A DNA stretch of 64,000 bases from Hahellaceae bacterium (GTDB taxonomy: Bacteria; Pseudomonadota; Gammaproteobacteria; Pseudomonadales; Oleiphilaceae): NCBI GenBank assembly GCA_024234575.1, contig JACKOB010000007.1, forward strand, positions 1 through 64,000, given 5' to 3'. This document shows positions 46,819 to 55,012 of this stretch, in pieces. Within the stretch, counting starts at the first letter, position 1, and every line of letters begins with the position of its first letter. Made by a program: the position numbers and the translations under genes. Below the pieces are notes generated by a model, which searched no databases, was not told the origin of the DNA, and saw nothing but the letters and a program-made list of their open reading frames with translations.

Positions 46819-47601
46819 ATGAAGATAAGTATTCACAGCGATTTGCATCTCGAGCTGCAGGACTTACCTGTCGGTTTTTTAAGTACCGTGCCTGACATTT
46901 TAATACTGGCAGGCGACATTCATTACGCAAAAGAAAACAAGCTTATATCCTTTTTGGAAGACTTATTGTCGCAATATGAGTCGATGCAAATTCTGTTTGT
47001 ATTTGGTAATCATGAATTTTACCGCCATGACAATATGTTGGCTGCGGAAGAAAGGTTAAAGCAGCAAGCTGAGTCATACGAAAGACTCCACATACTCCAA
47101 TGCGATTCAGTTTGTATTAACGGTGTACGTTTTTTGGGCTGCACAAGTTGGTCAGACTTTGAATCGGTGCGGGAATTTGAACGAGAGGTTTCGAAGCTTG
47201 AGTCACAACATCGAATCAATGACTTTCGTGTTATCGGTACCGCTGATAATAAAATATTTACAGTCGATGATTGCATTGCGCTCGGCAAAAAACATCGTGC
47301 TTGGCTTGAGAGTGAATTGGAGAAACATTTCGATGGTAAAACCGTCGTTATCACACATTTTCCTCCGAGTATTGCCTTGTCTCATCCTCTATATCCTGTC
47401 GAGGGAAACCCCTTGACGGGCTATTTTATGTGTAACAACCAAGCGCTGATTGATCGGTACCAACCTGATTTTTGGGTGTTTGGCCATACTCACGCTAACT
47501 ACGATACATATAGTGGCAAGACTCGTTTGGTATCTAATCAAAAAGGTTATGGTCGGGAATGTCATGAAAGTTATAACCCCGATCAACTAATCGTGCTGTA
47601 G
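46819..47601 (+). CDS. Calcineurin-like metallophosphoesterase
   Basis: The 260-residue protein has the full set of dimetal phosphoesterase motifs: DLH at 8-10 (D-x-H), AGDIH, GNHE, THFPPS and GHTH near the C-terminus. It should be a cytosolic phosphodiesterase or phosphatase on an unknown substrate. It opens a same-strand group of five genes with short gaps or overlaps (10 bp to the next). The ATG is preceded by no strong ribosome site, but the D-x-H motif fixes the start closely. Confidence 0.88.
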   Translation: MKISIHSDLHLELQDLPVGFLSTVPDILILAGDIHYAKENKLISFLEDLLSQYESMQILFVFGNHEFYRHDNMLAAEERLKQQAESYERLHILQCDSVCINGVRFLGCTSWSDFESVREFEREVSKLESQHRINDFRVIGTADNKIFTVDDCIALGKKHRAWLESELEKHFDGKTVVITHFPPSIALSHPLYPVEGNPLTGYFMCNNQALIDRYQPDFWVFGHTHANYDTYSGKTRLVSNQKGYGRECHESYNPDQLIVL

Positions 47602-47611
47602 GGGTATTCAA

Positions 47612-48349
47612 ATGAATTCTGAGGTTCTCTGTTTTCGTAGTTTTGATTTACGTGACCGTTTTCCTGAGCCCGTCGCTACATTCAGAGAGGCTCTTGAACT
47701 ATTGCAGTCTGAAAGGGCTTATATGCCTGAGTGGAGCTCTGAAATAAAATGTTATCTGGCGTCAGGTGATACTATTTCCATACCCGAACAATTCTTTTTG
47801 TGCAAAAAGCGGCGGTTTACCTCTCGTGAAGAAGCTGAAGCGTGGGTAATTGAACGAAACAAAGTAATAGAAAAACAAGGACATGGATTCGCAAGAGGAT
47901 TGTTGGTTTCAAACCCCAATTTACCGTTTGAAGAGCAGATAGAGGAAGCTTTTCTTCACGAAGATACTGAGGTCATTAGCCCGTCTGAAAATGACCGTAT
48001 ATGTGCTGAAGTAGATGGTTGGCTATTCGCTGCGATTGAAAATCTGCCAATGAATAAGAAAAAACTCGATAGACAAATGATTGCTCATCACGAGCCGTCG
48101 AATACGACTTTATATCACCGCATTTATATGGAAGATATCCAGCAAAATTCTGTTTTATTGTCTGTTAAGAATGCGAAAGAGGCTACTTTCGTTAAAGATG
48201 AGTTAACTGGATATCATGTTACTGTCGGTATTGATCCTGAGGCCATGGACGAACTCGCTATTGCGTGGTGCAAACATCGAAAATTGCAGGGTGCGTTGGG
48301 TGGCCCGGTAGGAAAAGAATGGGGATCTCCTGATTGCGACTATGACTAA
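47612..48349 (+). CDS. Unknown protein 1 of the phosphoesterase operon
   Basis: The 245-residue soluble protein has no recognised domain. It has a helical middle part (RRFTSREEAEAWVIERN) and ends in a conserved-looking Gly-rich segment (LQGALGGPVGKEWGSPDCDYD). A GGGG-type ribosome site lies before the ATG. It begins 10 bp after the phosphoesterase gene and overlaps the next gene by 8 bp, which indicates coupled translation and a shared role. Confidence 0.6.
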   Translation: MNSEVLCFRSFDLRDRFPEPVATFREALELLQSERAYMPEWSSEIKCYLASGDTISIPEQFFLCKKRRFTSREEAEAWVIERNKVIEKQGHGFARGLLVSNPNLPFEEQIEEAFLHEDTEVISPSENDRICAEVDGWLFAAIENLPMNKKKLDRQMIAHHEPSNTTLYHRIYMEDIQQNSVLLSVKNAKEATFVKDELTGYHVTVGIDPEAMDELAIAWCKHRKLQGALGGPVGKEWGSPDCDYD

Positions 48350-49421
48350 TAATCAAGAATATGATGCACAATTGTCAGATTATCGCCTGGAAAAGTCGCT
48401 GGTTAAACGCTTGTTGATCGCCATTGACCCACTTTTTTTCTCTAATACAGAGTCGGAACAAAATGTTCTCCGGCAGAAATTTTATTGGTCGCACGAAAAA
48501 CAAGTAAATCGGTTTTTATACAAAGAGTTATTCGACCTGAACTATCAATCCTCAGACAACGAGGAAGAATTAAGCGACGGCCAGATAAGACTGTTTAATG
48601 CGTATACCACCGCTGTCTATGGGGTAGGAGAAAACTCATTTCGATTAAATGAGTTTCAACCAAAAGATTTCGATCTCACAAATTATCCAACACTGTATGA
48701 CTACGACTTATCTGTGTTTGAGTATCAGCGCCAAACCTTTGAAAAGGAGTCTCCAGGAAGCTGGAAACAAAATGACTACCGACTATATCTTAACCATGAT
48801 TGGGCTCGTATTCTGGATTCAAATGGTGACTTTTACTATGTGACGTTAATGAGCCTGAGTCGTTATCTGTATGATGAGCTGGAAAACATAGAGTCGGAGT
48901 TAATTGACCAACTAATTCCGCATCAACTGGTTGATGGTCCCAATCATGGCAAAAACTCGGAGGGTGGCATGATCTGGGATATGATAACTGATGCCTGTGG
49001 CTTAGAGGCTCAACTTGAAGAGCTAGAATCCAGAAGCAGAAAATACCGCTCTAAACGCGTTTTAATGCTTGATGATGAGTTTCATCGTAGTAAGGAAAAG
49101 GCAGTATATTCCATTAAGTATTTTGATGAACGCCATAGCCCCCATTGGAATATCGTCGTTAACAATGCAGCCACAGCAAAAAACATTCGTTTTCAGCATA
49201 TCGTCAAAGACTGTCAGAAGTATTCACAACCTGTCGAGCAAATAGAAGTATTAAAAAGCCGTGAATCTGAAAAGCTCACTCAATTCATTCGGGAGCAATA
49301 CCAAGACATTATGGAAAACTTTAATCCAAAAGTAGTTAAGATGAAGAAAAAGATGCAAGTTGTGATGTCACCGGGTGCACTGGATGATATAGCGCGCTTG
49401 AACAATGATTATGAACCTTAG
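48342..49421 (+). CDS. Unknown protein 2 of the phosphoesterase operon
   Basis: The 359-residue protein is acidic, rich in Tyr/Asp/Leu and appears soluble. A central part (about 150-230) and a Lys-rich C-terminal third (VKMKKKMQVVMS) are distinct. No family is recognised. The start overlaps the preceding gene by 8 bp, and the next gene begins 41 bp after its stop. Confidence 0.58.
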   Translation: MTNNQEYDAQLSDYRLEKSLVKRLLIAIDPLFFSNTESEQNVLRQKFYWSHEKQVNRFLYKELFDLNYQSSDNEEELSDGQIRLFNAYTTAVYGVGENSFRLNEFQPKDFDLTNYPTLYDYDLSVFEYQRQTFEKESPGSWKQNDYRLYLNHDWARILDSNGDFYYVTLMSLSRYLYDELENIESELIDQLIPHQLVDGPNHGKNSEGGMIWDMITDACGLEAQLEELESRSRKYRSKRVLMLDDEFHRSKEKAVYSIKYFDERHSPHWNIVVNNAATAKNIRFQHIVKDCQKYSQPVEQIEVLKSRESEKLTQFIREQYQDIMENFNPKVVKMKKKMQVVMSPGALDDIARLNNDYEP

Positions 49422-49462
49422 TTGATCGTCAATGTCTGTGTGATTTGTATAAGATAAAAGTC

Positions 49463-49822
49463 ATGAAAACGAAAATAGTTGTGTTAGGTGACAACGAGTT
49501 GGGTTTTACAATCCCTCAAGATTTATTAGAGTCGGGCCGCTTTTTACCCGGTGACAGCATTAGTTACCGCGTTAAAACACATGGTTGCGAGATTATAAAT
49601 CTTTCTTGCCCGGTGCTACCAGTAGCCCGGTTTCGTCGTAACTTAAACGGGATACTTAGGAATATGAATAACCCAAGACATCCGCTACGTAGGGTATTTG
49701 TCGCAAGAAAAAAGAACTCATATTGGGTTGTTCCCCATGAAATATCATTGCAGCCAGACTTTTTAAAACAAGCTGATATCATCTCCGACCAAAACAATAA
49801 TGATAGAAATAACAGCGAATAA
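49463..49822 (+). CDS. Small AbrB-like protein (tentative)
   Basis: The 119-residue protein begins with a beta-hairpin-like MKTKIVVLGDNELGFTIPQDLLESG, then FLPGDSISYRV, which resembles the swapped-hairpin N-terminus of SpoVT/AbrB DNA-binding proteins and antitoxins. The rest is basic (ARFRRNLNGILRN, RRVFVARKKNS). An in-frame TTG lies 18 bp earlier. It overlaps the next gene by 23 bp. The AbrB likeness is a pattern impression and may be wrong. Confidence 0.5.
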   Translation: MKTKIVVLGDNELGFTIPQDLLESGRFLPGDSISYRVKTHGCEIINLSCPVLPVARFRRNLNGILRNMNNPRHPLRRVFVARKKNSYWVVPHEISLQPDFLKQADIISDQNNNDRNNSE

Positions 49823-50255
49823 ATTGATTGCTAATTCACTGGACAATTTCATGCGAGTGTTGGATATCGGTATCTCGCAGGGTGCAGTATTCACTGGAAC
49901 GATAGAACAACTTGCCTCCTTTAGGGACCATCTAACGGTTAAGCTACGTGAAGAATCGGTAAAAGTTATCTCGGTAGACCTGTCTGGAAAGTGGTTAAGT
50001 GAAGCCGCCCGCACTGAGGAATCAGAGCCGCAAGACTTAATAATAGTTTGGGGGTTAGAGTATTTATCGCCACAAGAAAGCCGAACATATTCACTTCGAG
50101 CAACTCTAGACATCTTAAAACATAGCGGCCCTCGGTTTGCTATATTCTGTGAAAACGAACGGTATGCTGAGCACTTTAACGATTACAACGCACCTTTCTA
50201 CCATTTTTGCTTTCGTATTCCTGTATGTTCCGGGAGCGACTTGACCGCTGAATAA
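49800..50255 (+). CDS. Unknown protein 4 of the phosphoesterase operon
   Basis: The 151-residue protein has an alternating beta/alpha pattern (VISVDLSGKWL, DLIIVWGLEYLS, RFAIFCENER), resembling a small Rossmann- or RecA-like fold without a Walker A motif. It could be a degenerate NTPase-like partner. It starts inside the preceding gene (23-bp overlap) and is the last of the five-gene set; 103 bp separate it from the radical SAM gene. Confidence 0.52.
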   Translation: MIEITANKLIANSLDNFMRVLDIGISQGAVFTGTIEQLASFRDHLTVKLREESVKVISVDLSGKWLSEAARTEESEPQDLIIVWGLEYLSPQESRTYSLRATLDILKHSGPRFAIFCENERYAEHFNDYNAPFYHFCFRIPVCSGSDLTAE

Positions 50256-50358
50256 TCTTTCCAAACATAAACTATAGATGCTTATATATTTTTTTTCCTT
50301 ATAATTGGGTTAAAGCGTTATCTTTAATAGAAACCTAATATTGTTCGGAAAAAAATTA

Positions 50359-51255
50359 ATGAATTATCTAGATATTGATTATATCGAGCCTGTTTTTAGA
50401 CCACCCAGTGAAGCTAGATCATTAATCCTTCAGGTAACCAATGGATGCTCTTATAACGCTTGCACCTTCTGCGAGATGTACCAACAGCCTCAAAAAAAAT
50501 TCCGACCAAAACCTCAATCTGAAATTGAAGATGAAGTTAAAAGAGTCTCTAGCCAAGAACCAAACATAACCCGTTTCTTCCTGGCAGATGGTGACGCAAT
50601 GACTCTTTCATTTCGTCGTTTAAAAGATATCCTTAGCTGTATTCGTGAAAATTTTCCGAAAATGGAAAGGGTCACAGCATACTGTTTACCTCGCAACCTA
50701 AAGAAAAAGTCAGTAGAGGACCTTCGAGAGTTAAAAGAACTAGGTTTAACGATGGTCTATGTTGGATGTGAGTCTGGCGACGATAAGGTTTTGGAGTGTG
50801 TAAAAAAAGGCGAGACATTTGATAGTTCAAAGGATGCATTATTAAAACTAAAGGCAGCGGGTATAAAATCATCTGTCATGATTCTTAATGGAATGGGCGG
50901 GCGTAAATTTTCAAAGCAACATGCTGTTAACAGTGCGCGTTTGATGAATGAAACACAACCAGAATATTTATCGACTCTAGTTGTTTCTTTTCCTATGGGG
51001 GAAGAACGTTTCCGGGATGGCTTTAATGGTGATTATGAGCCTCTTTCGCAGAACGAGCTTTTTGAAGAGATTAGACTTTTAATTGACAATCTTGAGTTAG
51101 AAAACACAGTATTCAGATCAGACCATGCATCAAATTATCTTGTTTTGAAAGGTAATCTTGGTGAAGACAAGCAAGCGATGTTAAACAAAATTGATTTAGC
51201 TTTGAACAAACCCGGTTCCATACCATTAAGACAAGAGTGGCAGAGAGGGCTGTGA
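50359..51255 (+). CDS. Radical SAM enzyme
   Basis: ATG 50359 (298 residues) has CGGA about 10 bases upstream. The cluster-binding cysteines are C30, C35 and C38 in NGCSYNACTFCEMY, a C-x4-C-x2-C spacing used by a group of radical SAM proteins related to the Elp3/B12-type sequences. VYVGCESGDD and VVSFPMGEER fit the later strands of the TIM barrel. The C-terminal LPLRQEWQRGL-like end (IPLRQEWQRGL) is shared with the following gene. The substrate is unknown. The enzyme needs a 4Fe-4S cluster and SAM. Confidence 0.88.
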   Translation: MNYLDIDYIEPVFRPPSEARSLILQVTNGCSYNACTFCEMYQQPQKKFRPKPQSEIEDEVKRVSSQEPNITRFFLADGDAMTLSFRRLKDILSCIRENFPKMERVTAYCLPRNLKKKSVEDLRELKELGLTMVYVGCESGDDKVLECVKKGETFDSSKDALLKLKAAGIKSSVMILNGMGGRKFSKQHAVNSARLMNETQPEYLSTLVVSFPMGEERFRDGFNGDYEPLSQNELFEEIRLLIDNLELENTVFRSDHASNYLVLKGNLGEDKQAMLNKIDLALNKPGSIPLRQEWQRGL

Positions 51256-51302
51256 GGCATGATTTTTTTTAGTATATTTAAATAGTATGGATACTAAATA
51301 AA

Positions 51303-52139
51303 ATGCTATTGAAATCAATTCACTCACTCATACAGTATATTTTTTATTGTTATACAAGTGATATGTATACGGCCGAGCAAAAAAAGTTTCGACCCAAAAA
51401 AGAAAGTGATGTTTTTGCAGAAATAGAAAGCGTTGCGTCAGACAGAACGATTAAAAAGATATTTTTAGCCGACGGCGATGCAATGACGTTATCGTATCGA
51501 CGCTTAAAAGCGATTCTCGAAAAGATACAACAACAAATGCCGCAGGTTGAGCGGGTTTCGGCTTACTGTTTGCCTAGAAATATCAAAAATAAAACAGTAG
51601 AAGAGTTAACCGAATTACGGTCGCTTGGTTTAGGTTTGGCGTATGTTGGCTGCGAGTCTGGTGATGATCTGGTTTTAGAGAAGATTAAAAAGGGCGAAAC
51701 ATTTGAGTCTTCAAAAGATGCCTTATTAAAATTAAAAGCCGCGGGTATTAAATCGTCGGTGATGATTCTAAACGGATTAGGTGGCCGAAAGTATTCGGAG
51801 CAACACGCCATTAATACCGCCCGACTGATGAATGAAACCCAGCCAGAATTTGTCTCGACCTTGGTGGTGTCGTTTCCTTTGGGTGATGCACGTTTTAAAG
51901 CCGGGTACGATGGTGATTTTCAGCCTTTGCAACAAACAGAGTTATTCAAAGAGATAAGGCTTTTTATAGAAAAGCTTGAACTTGAAAATACGGTTTTTCG
52001 TTCAGATCATGCTTCTAACTATCTGGTGCTAAAAGGTAATTTGGGGGCAGATAAAGAGCGTCTATTGGCTACCATTGATCTGGCATTAAACAAACCAGGC
52101 GCCATACCGCTTAGACAAGAGTGGCAGCGCGGTCTATAG
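51303..52139 (+). pseudogene. Degenerate tandem duplicate of the radical SAM gene
   Basis: From about residue 20 to the end, the 278-residue frame is clearly homologous to the preceding gene (shared KKFRPK, FLADGDAMTLS, YVGCESGDD, SSVMILNG and an identical IPLRQEWQRGL end). The N-terminus is different: the region that should read NGCSYNACTFCEMY is replaced by FYCYTSDMY, leaving at most one of three cluster cysteines, and the VFRPPSEARS strand is missing. No ribosome site precedes the ATG. The rest is well preserved, so loss is recent or the protein has a non-catalytic role. Confidence 0.7.
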
Positions 52140-52169
52140 CGTCTAATATTTTAGAGGTTAGGGGGTACG

Positions 52170-52751
52170 ATGAGCAGCGATGGAGATTCACTTAAAAGTA
52201 TTGAAGCGGCGTTAACCAAACAGGCCGGTGACACGACGGCGACTTCTGATAAATGGTCGAAGCTTCCACCGCTGCACCTGTGGAACCCTCCTTTGTCTGG
52301 CAAAATGGATCTCTGTATTAATAGAGAGGGTGAATGGATTTACAAAGGTGATCCGTTAAAGCGGCAAAAAGTTGTTAAGCTTTTTTCGCGTATTTTGAAA
52401 CGGGAAGGAGACGAATATTTTCTTGTGACACCCGTGGAAAAATGGCAAATAGACGTCGAAGACACGCCTTGGTTGATTGTTAGGGCAGATGTAAATCTTA
52501 ATGATCAAGGGAAGCAGATTGTTAGCTGTGTAACGAATCTGGATGATACGGTAGAGATATCTGCCAGCCATCCTCTTGAGATGAGACCTTATGATAATCA
52601 GGTTGCCCCTTATGTTTTGGTGCGCGCTAATTTGTATGCCAGAGTCAATCGCTCAACATTATATGATTTGACCAACCATATAGAAGAAAATCAAGACGGT
52701 GTATTTGGTTTAAGAAGTCACGATGAATTTTTTCCACTTGCTGAGCCCTAA
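52170..52751 (+). CDS. DUF1285 family protein
   Basis: The 193-residue protein matches the DUF1285 type: LPPLHLWNPPLSGKMDLCINREGEWIYKG near the N-terminus, then FSRILKREGDEYFLVTPVEKW, and VLVRANLYARVNRSTLYDL near the end. The family is common in gammaproteobacteria and of unknown function. It has no signal peptide. An AGAGGTTAGGGGG ribosome site precedes the ATG. It lies 30 bp after the degenerate radical SAM gene but is probably part of the ancestral chromosome. Confidence 0.85.
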   Translation: MSSDGDSLKSIEAALTKQAGDTTATSDKWSKLPPLHLWNPPLSGKMDLCINREGEWIYKGDPLKRQKVVKLFSRILKREGDEYFLVTPVEKWQIDVEDTPWLIVRADVNLNDQGKQIVSCVTNLDDTVEISASHPLEMRPYDNQVAPYVLVRANLYARVNRSTLYDLTNHIEENQDGVFGLRSHDEFFPLAEP

Positions 52752-52876
52752 GCTTTTATGTGTCTGCTGTCATAAAACGATCGATAAAACGGGAAAGTAT
52801 TTCTCTCTTAAAAATTCCTTTGCTATAAACTTAGTAAGGCCATTGTTGGATTTACGATCATAGAAGGTGTTTTTAG

Positions 52877-53272
52877 ATGTCGCAGGAACGAAGACGAAGA
52901 AGTCGGTTGCCGTGGGCTAACCTTGAAGCAAAAATCAAAATCAAGAAATCTCTATTTGCCAGCACCTGGCTGGATGTCCGACCTTTCGATTTCAGCGTAT
53001 TGGGAGTAGGGCTGAAGACGACGCAACCTTTTGAAAAAGGTGATGTGATTGTAATTAGTTTTCGCCTGGCGCTTGATATGGGTGAAATCGTTCTGGATGA
53101 TCTACCTGGTATCATTCGGCATAAAGTTGATAAAGCTGGTATGTATTCATATGGTGTTGAGTTTGATGCGTCTGCAAAGATCACAAACAAGGAGGAAACG
53201 CGCCAGCAGTTAGATAGAATCGAAGCAATTCTACGAAAGCATGCTGAAATCGTAGATCGAATAAAACCTTAG
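52877..53272 (+). CDS. PilZ-domain cyclic-di-GMP-binding protein
   Basis: The 131-residue protein has the two PilZ signatures: an Arg-rich RRRRSR near residues 5-10 (R-x3-R) and DFSVLG around 38-43 (D-x-S-x2-G), followed by the beta-barrel strands and the YGVEF end. It should bind cyclic di-GMP and act as a small effector. AGAAGGTG precedes the ATG with good spacing. It may link c-di-GMP to motility or adhesion; no direct link to the MSHA-like locus is implied by position. Confidence 0.85.
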   Translation: MSQERRRRSRLPWANLEAKIKIKKSLFASTWLDVRPFDFSVLGVGLKTTQPFEKGDVIVISFRLALDMGEIVLDDLPGIIRHKVDKAGMYSYGVEFDASAKITNKEETRQQLDRIEAILRKHAEIVDRIKP

Positions 53273-53323
53273 TTTGGTTGTGTAAGAAACACCGCAACCA
53301 TGCTTTAGAAAATAGGATAAGCC

Positions 53324-53827
53324 TTGCAGTCCCTCATTAAGCCTTTCGTGCTAGGAATTACTCTTGTACTTTTGGTCACTCTTGCTCCGAAATTACGTTT
53401 TTTATTGAATGATTCGACAGCAATAGATTTGAATAGACCGCCTGTTTTCGTTGTCGAACCAAAGTGTGATGTTTCACAGGGGAGCTGTTTAGTAGCACTA
53501 AACATGACGAGAAGCTTGTCATTCTCGTATTTGGCGGGAGAGGGTAATGCGTCGAAGGGAAATACCGGCACATTTTCTTTTTCGAGTACGGTTGTGAGTG
53601 GTGATACACCCCAAGCGTTGCAACTTCGCATTGAGGGGCGTGATATGTTTATGGGGGTTGTAGACCGAACATTTTTACAGCAGCCTGATTTATCGTATGT
53701 CGTCAACGAAGTTCTGCTCCCCGCCTGTAGTATCGACCCCGATATGGTGTGGTTGCTAACTATCAACGCAGACTATGACGACCAGACTTATCAGGTTGTT
53801 TTCTCGATTCGAAATTTATATCACTAA
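53324..53827 (+). CDS. Exported protein of unknown function
   Basis: The 167-residue frame begins at TTG 53324 behind AGGAT and encodes an N-terminal hydrophobic signal (LGITLVLLVTLAPK), so the product should be in the periplasm or membrane-anchored. Two cysteines close together (CDVSQGSC) may pair. No domain is recognised. It is 51 bp after the PilZ gene on the same strand. Confidence 0.6.
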   Translation: MQSLIKPFVLGITLVLLVTLAPKLRFLLNDSTAIDLNRPPVFVVEPKCDVSQGSCLVALNMTRSLSFSYLAGEGNASKGNTGTFSFSSTVVSGDTPQALQLRIEGRDMFMGVVDRTFLQQPDLSYVVNEVLLPACSIDPDMVWLLTINADYDDQTYQVVFSIRNLYH

Positions 53828-53996
53828 TTGTCTTTCCATCGAGCCTCTCGAAGTTTTGTTTGTAAAAATATCTGGGCGTGATCTGTCTAGTGAACTTGTC
53901 TACTAATTAATCTCTTGCAAACATTTGTAACGAAATGTTAAATTCCGTAACACAAAACATATCCATCTGCAGTAATAAAAATAACGGGGTGAATAA

Positions 53997-54296
53997 ATGG
54001 ATTATGGTGAAAGCTTAAGGCAAGTATTAATCAGAAAAATCAATAAGGCAGAGCGAGATCTTTATCAATTAAAAATGGATTACTGTCGTTTTGTATTTGG
54101 TATCTCGCACCGGTCGAAAGTTTCGTTAGGTGATCAGGTGTACCAAGTGAAGGCGGTTGATCTAGATTCCATGACCCGTTCCGAGTCTGGTGAATGGTCG
54201 AAGCCGCTAGTCTCTGGCGTGCTTATTAACATGGAGTCCGGCGCGGCGAGTGAAGAGGTCGTGCAAATTGGGTCAGAGTGGGAATTAGTCGCTTGA
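53997..54296 (+). CDS. Small unknown protein
   Basis: The 99-residue protein has a helical N-terminal half (KINKAERDLYQLKMDYCRFVFG) and a beta-rich C-terminal half. No domain is recognised. A good GGGGTG ribosome site precedes the ATG and a clear rho-independent terminator follows, so it is a real single-gene unit. It is probably cytosolic. Confidence 0.65.
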   Translation: MDYGESLRQVLIRKINKAERDLYQLKMDYCRFVFGISHRSKVSLGDQVYQVKAVDLDSMTRSESGEWSKPLVSGVLINMESGAASEEVVQIGSEWELVA

Positions 54297-54301
54297 TAAA
54301 A

Positions 54302-54328
54302 AATGGCCGCATACTAAGCGGCCATTTT
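54302..54328 (+). terminator. Rho-independent terminator
   Basis: AATGGCCGC and GCGGCCATT form a 9-bp stem with a 7-base loop, then a short T run. It follows the stop of the 99-residue protein gene by a few bases and may serve both strands. Confidence 0.85.
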
Positions 54329-54386
54329 ACTGTCTGTTCACTAATCAACTTAGCTAAACAGAGCCATATTAAATTTCACTTAAAGG

Positions 54387-54554
54387 CTAAGAGCTTTTAA
54401 GAGGGGTTGGATTGTTCTGCATTTTACTAAAACGTTCGCCATTTGGATTGTTAATGGTTTCTTGCTGACCCACCGTTAACATCAGGCTAATCACCACAGC
54501 CAAAAAACCGGCGATTAATGCCCCAGTGTATATCCTCAACGATTGTCTGTTCAT
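54387..54554 (-). CDS. 55-residue single-pass membrane protein
   Basis: A short minus-strand frame of 168 bp encodes MNRQSLRIYTGALIAGFLAVVISLMLTVG, a single membrane helix (about 10-29), then a polar tail ending KSS. On the minus strand it has a GGGGAAAATT ribosome-type sequence before ATG 54554. It was too short for a standard gene list. It lies between two terminators and stands alone, so it should have its own promoter in the AT-rich region to its right. Confidence 0.55.
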   Translation of the reverse strand: MNRQSLRIYTGALIAGFLAVVISLMLTVGQQETINNPNGERFSKMQNNPTPLKSS

Positions 54555-54757
54555 AATTTTCCCCTGCGATTATTTTATTTTTGTTTTAACTGCATGACCA
54601 TTAATACACATTACTTTTATTTTGTATAGATATTCATCAGCATCGAATAAAATATTGTTGGAGCATTTTATTTGTACATTGCGTTAAAATTGGCCAAGCT
54701 ATTTCGTTGAAATTCGTGTACAATCGTGATCCATTTCACTATTTTTTATGGAATTAT

Positions 54758-54943
54758 ATGGCTACCACTAAGACAAGAAAATCTGGGGGCAAAGCGGCAG
54801 CTGCGGTTGAGACCTCTCAATCGATAGAACAATTAACTGCGGCTTTTTTGAAATCAGGCGGTGAGATTGAAAACATCCCAACAGGGGTGAGTGGGCAGCA
54901 GTCTGTTCGAGGCCCAAGACATATTAAGATTGGTAACAAATAA
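54758..54943 (+). CDS. Small basic protein (61 residues), unknown
   Basis: ATG 54758 gives a Lys/Ala-rich N-terminus (MATTKTRKSGGKAAAAVE), then a helix with LTAAFLKSGGEIENIP, and a basic C-terminus PRHIKIGNK. The FLKSGGEIE pattern resembles short segments of the RNA polymerase-binding SutA proteins, but the whole is too short to be sure. It is a single-gene unit with a good terminator. Confidence 0.55.
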   Translation: MATTKTRKSGGKAAAAVETSQSIEQLTAAFLKSGGEIENIPTGVSGQQSVRGPRHIKIGNK

Positions 54944-54968
54944 GTTTTAGTGATCTGTTATCAAGAAT

Positions 54969-54992
54969 AAAAGCCACTTAATTGTGGCTTTT
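54969..54992. terminator. Bidirectional rho-independent terminator
   Basis: AAAAGCCAC and GTGGCTTTT form a 9-bp stem with a TTAATT loop, with T-rich sequence on the right and A-rich on the left. It serves the convergent 61-residue protein gene and leuA. Confidence 0.85.
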
Positions 54993-55012
54993 TCTTTTTT
55001 GCTTAACCTGTT

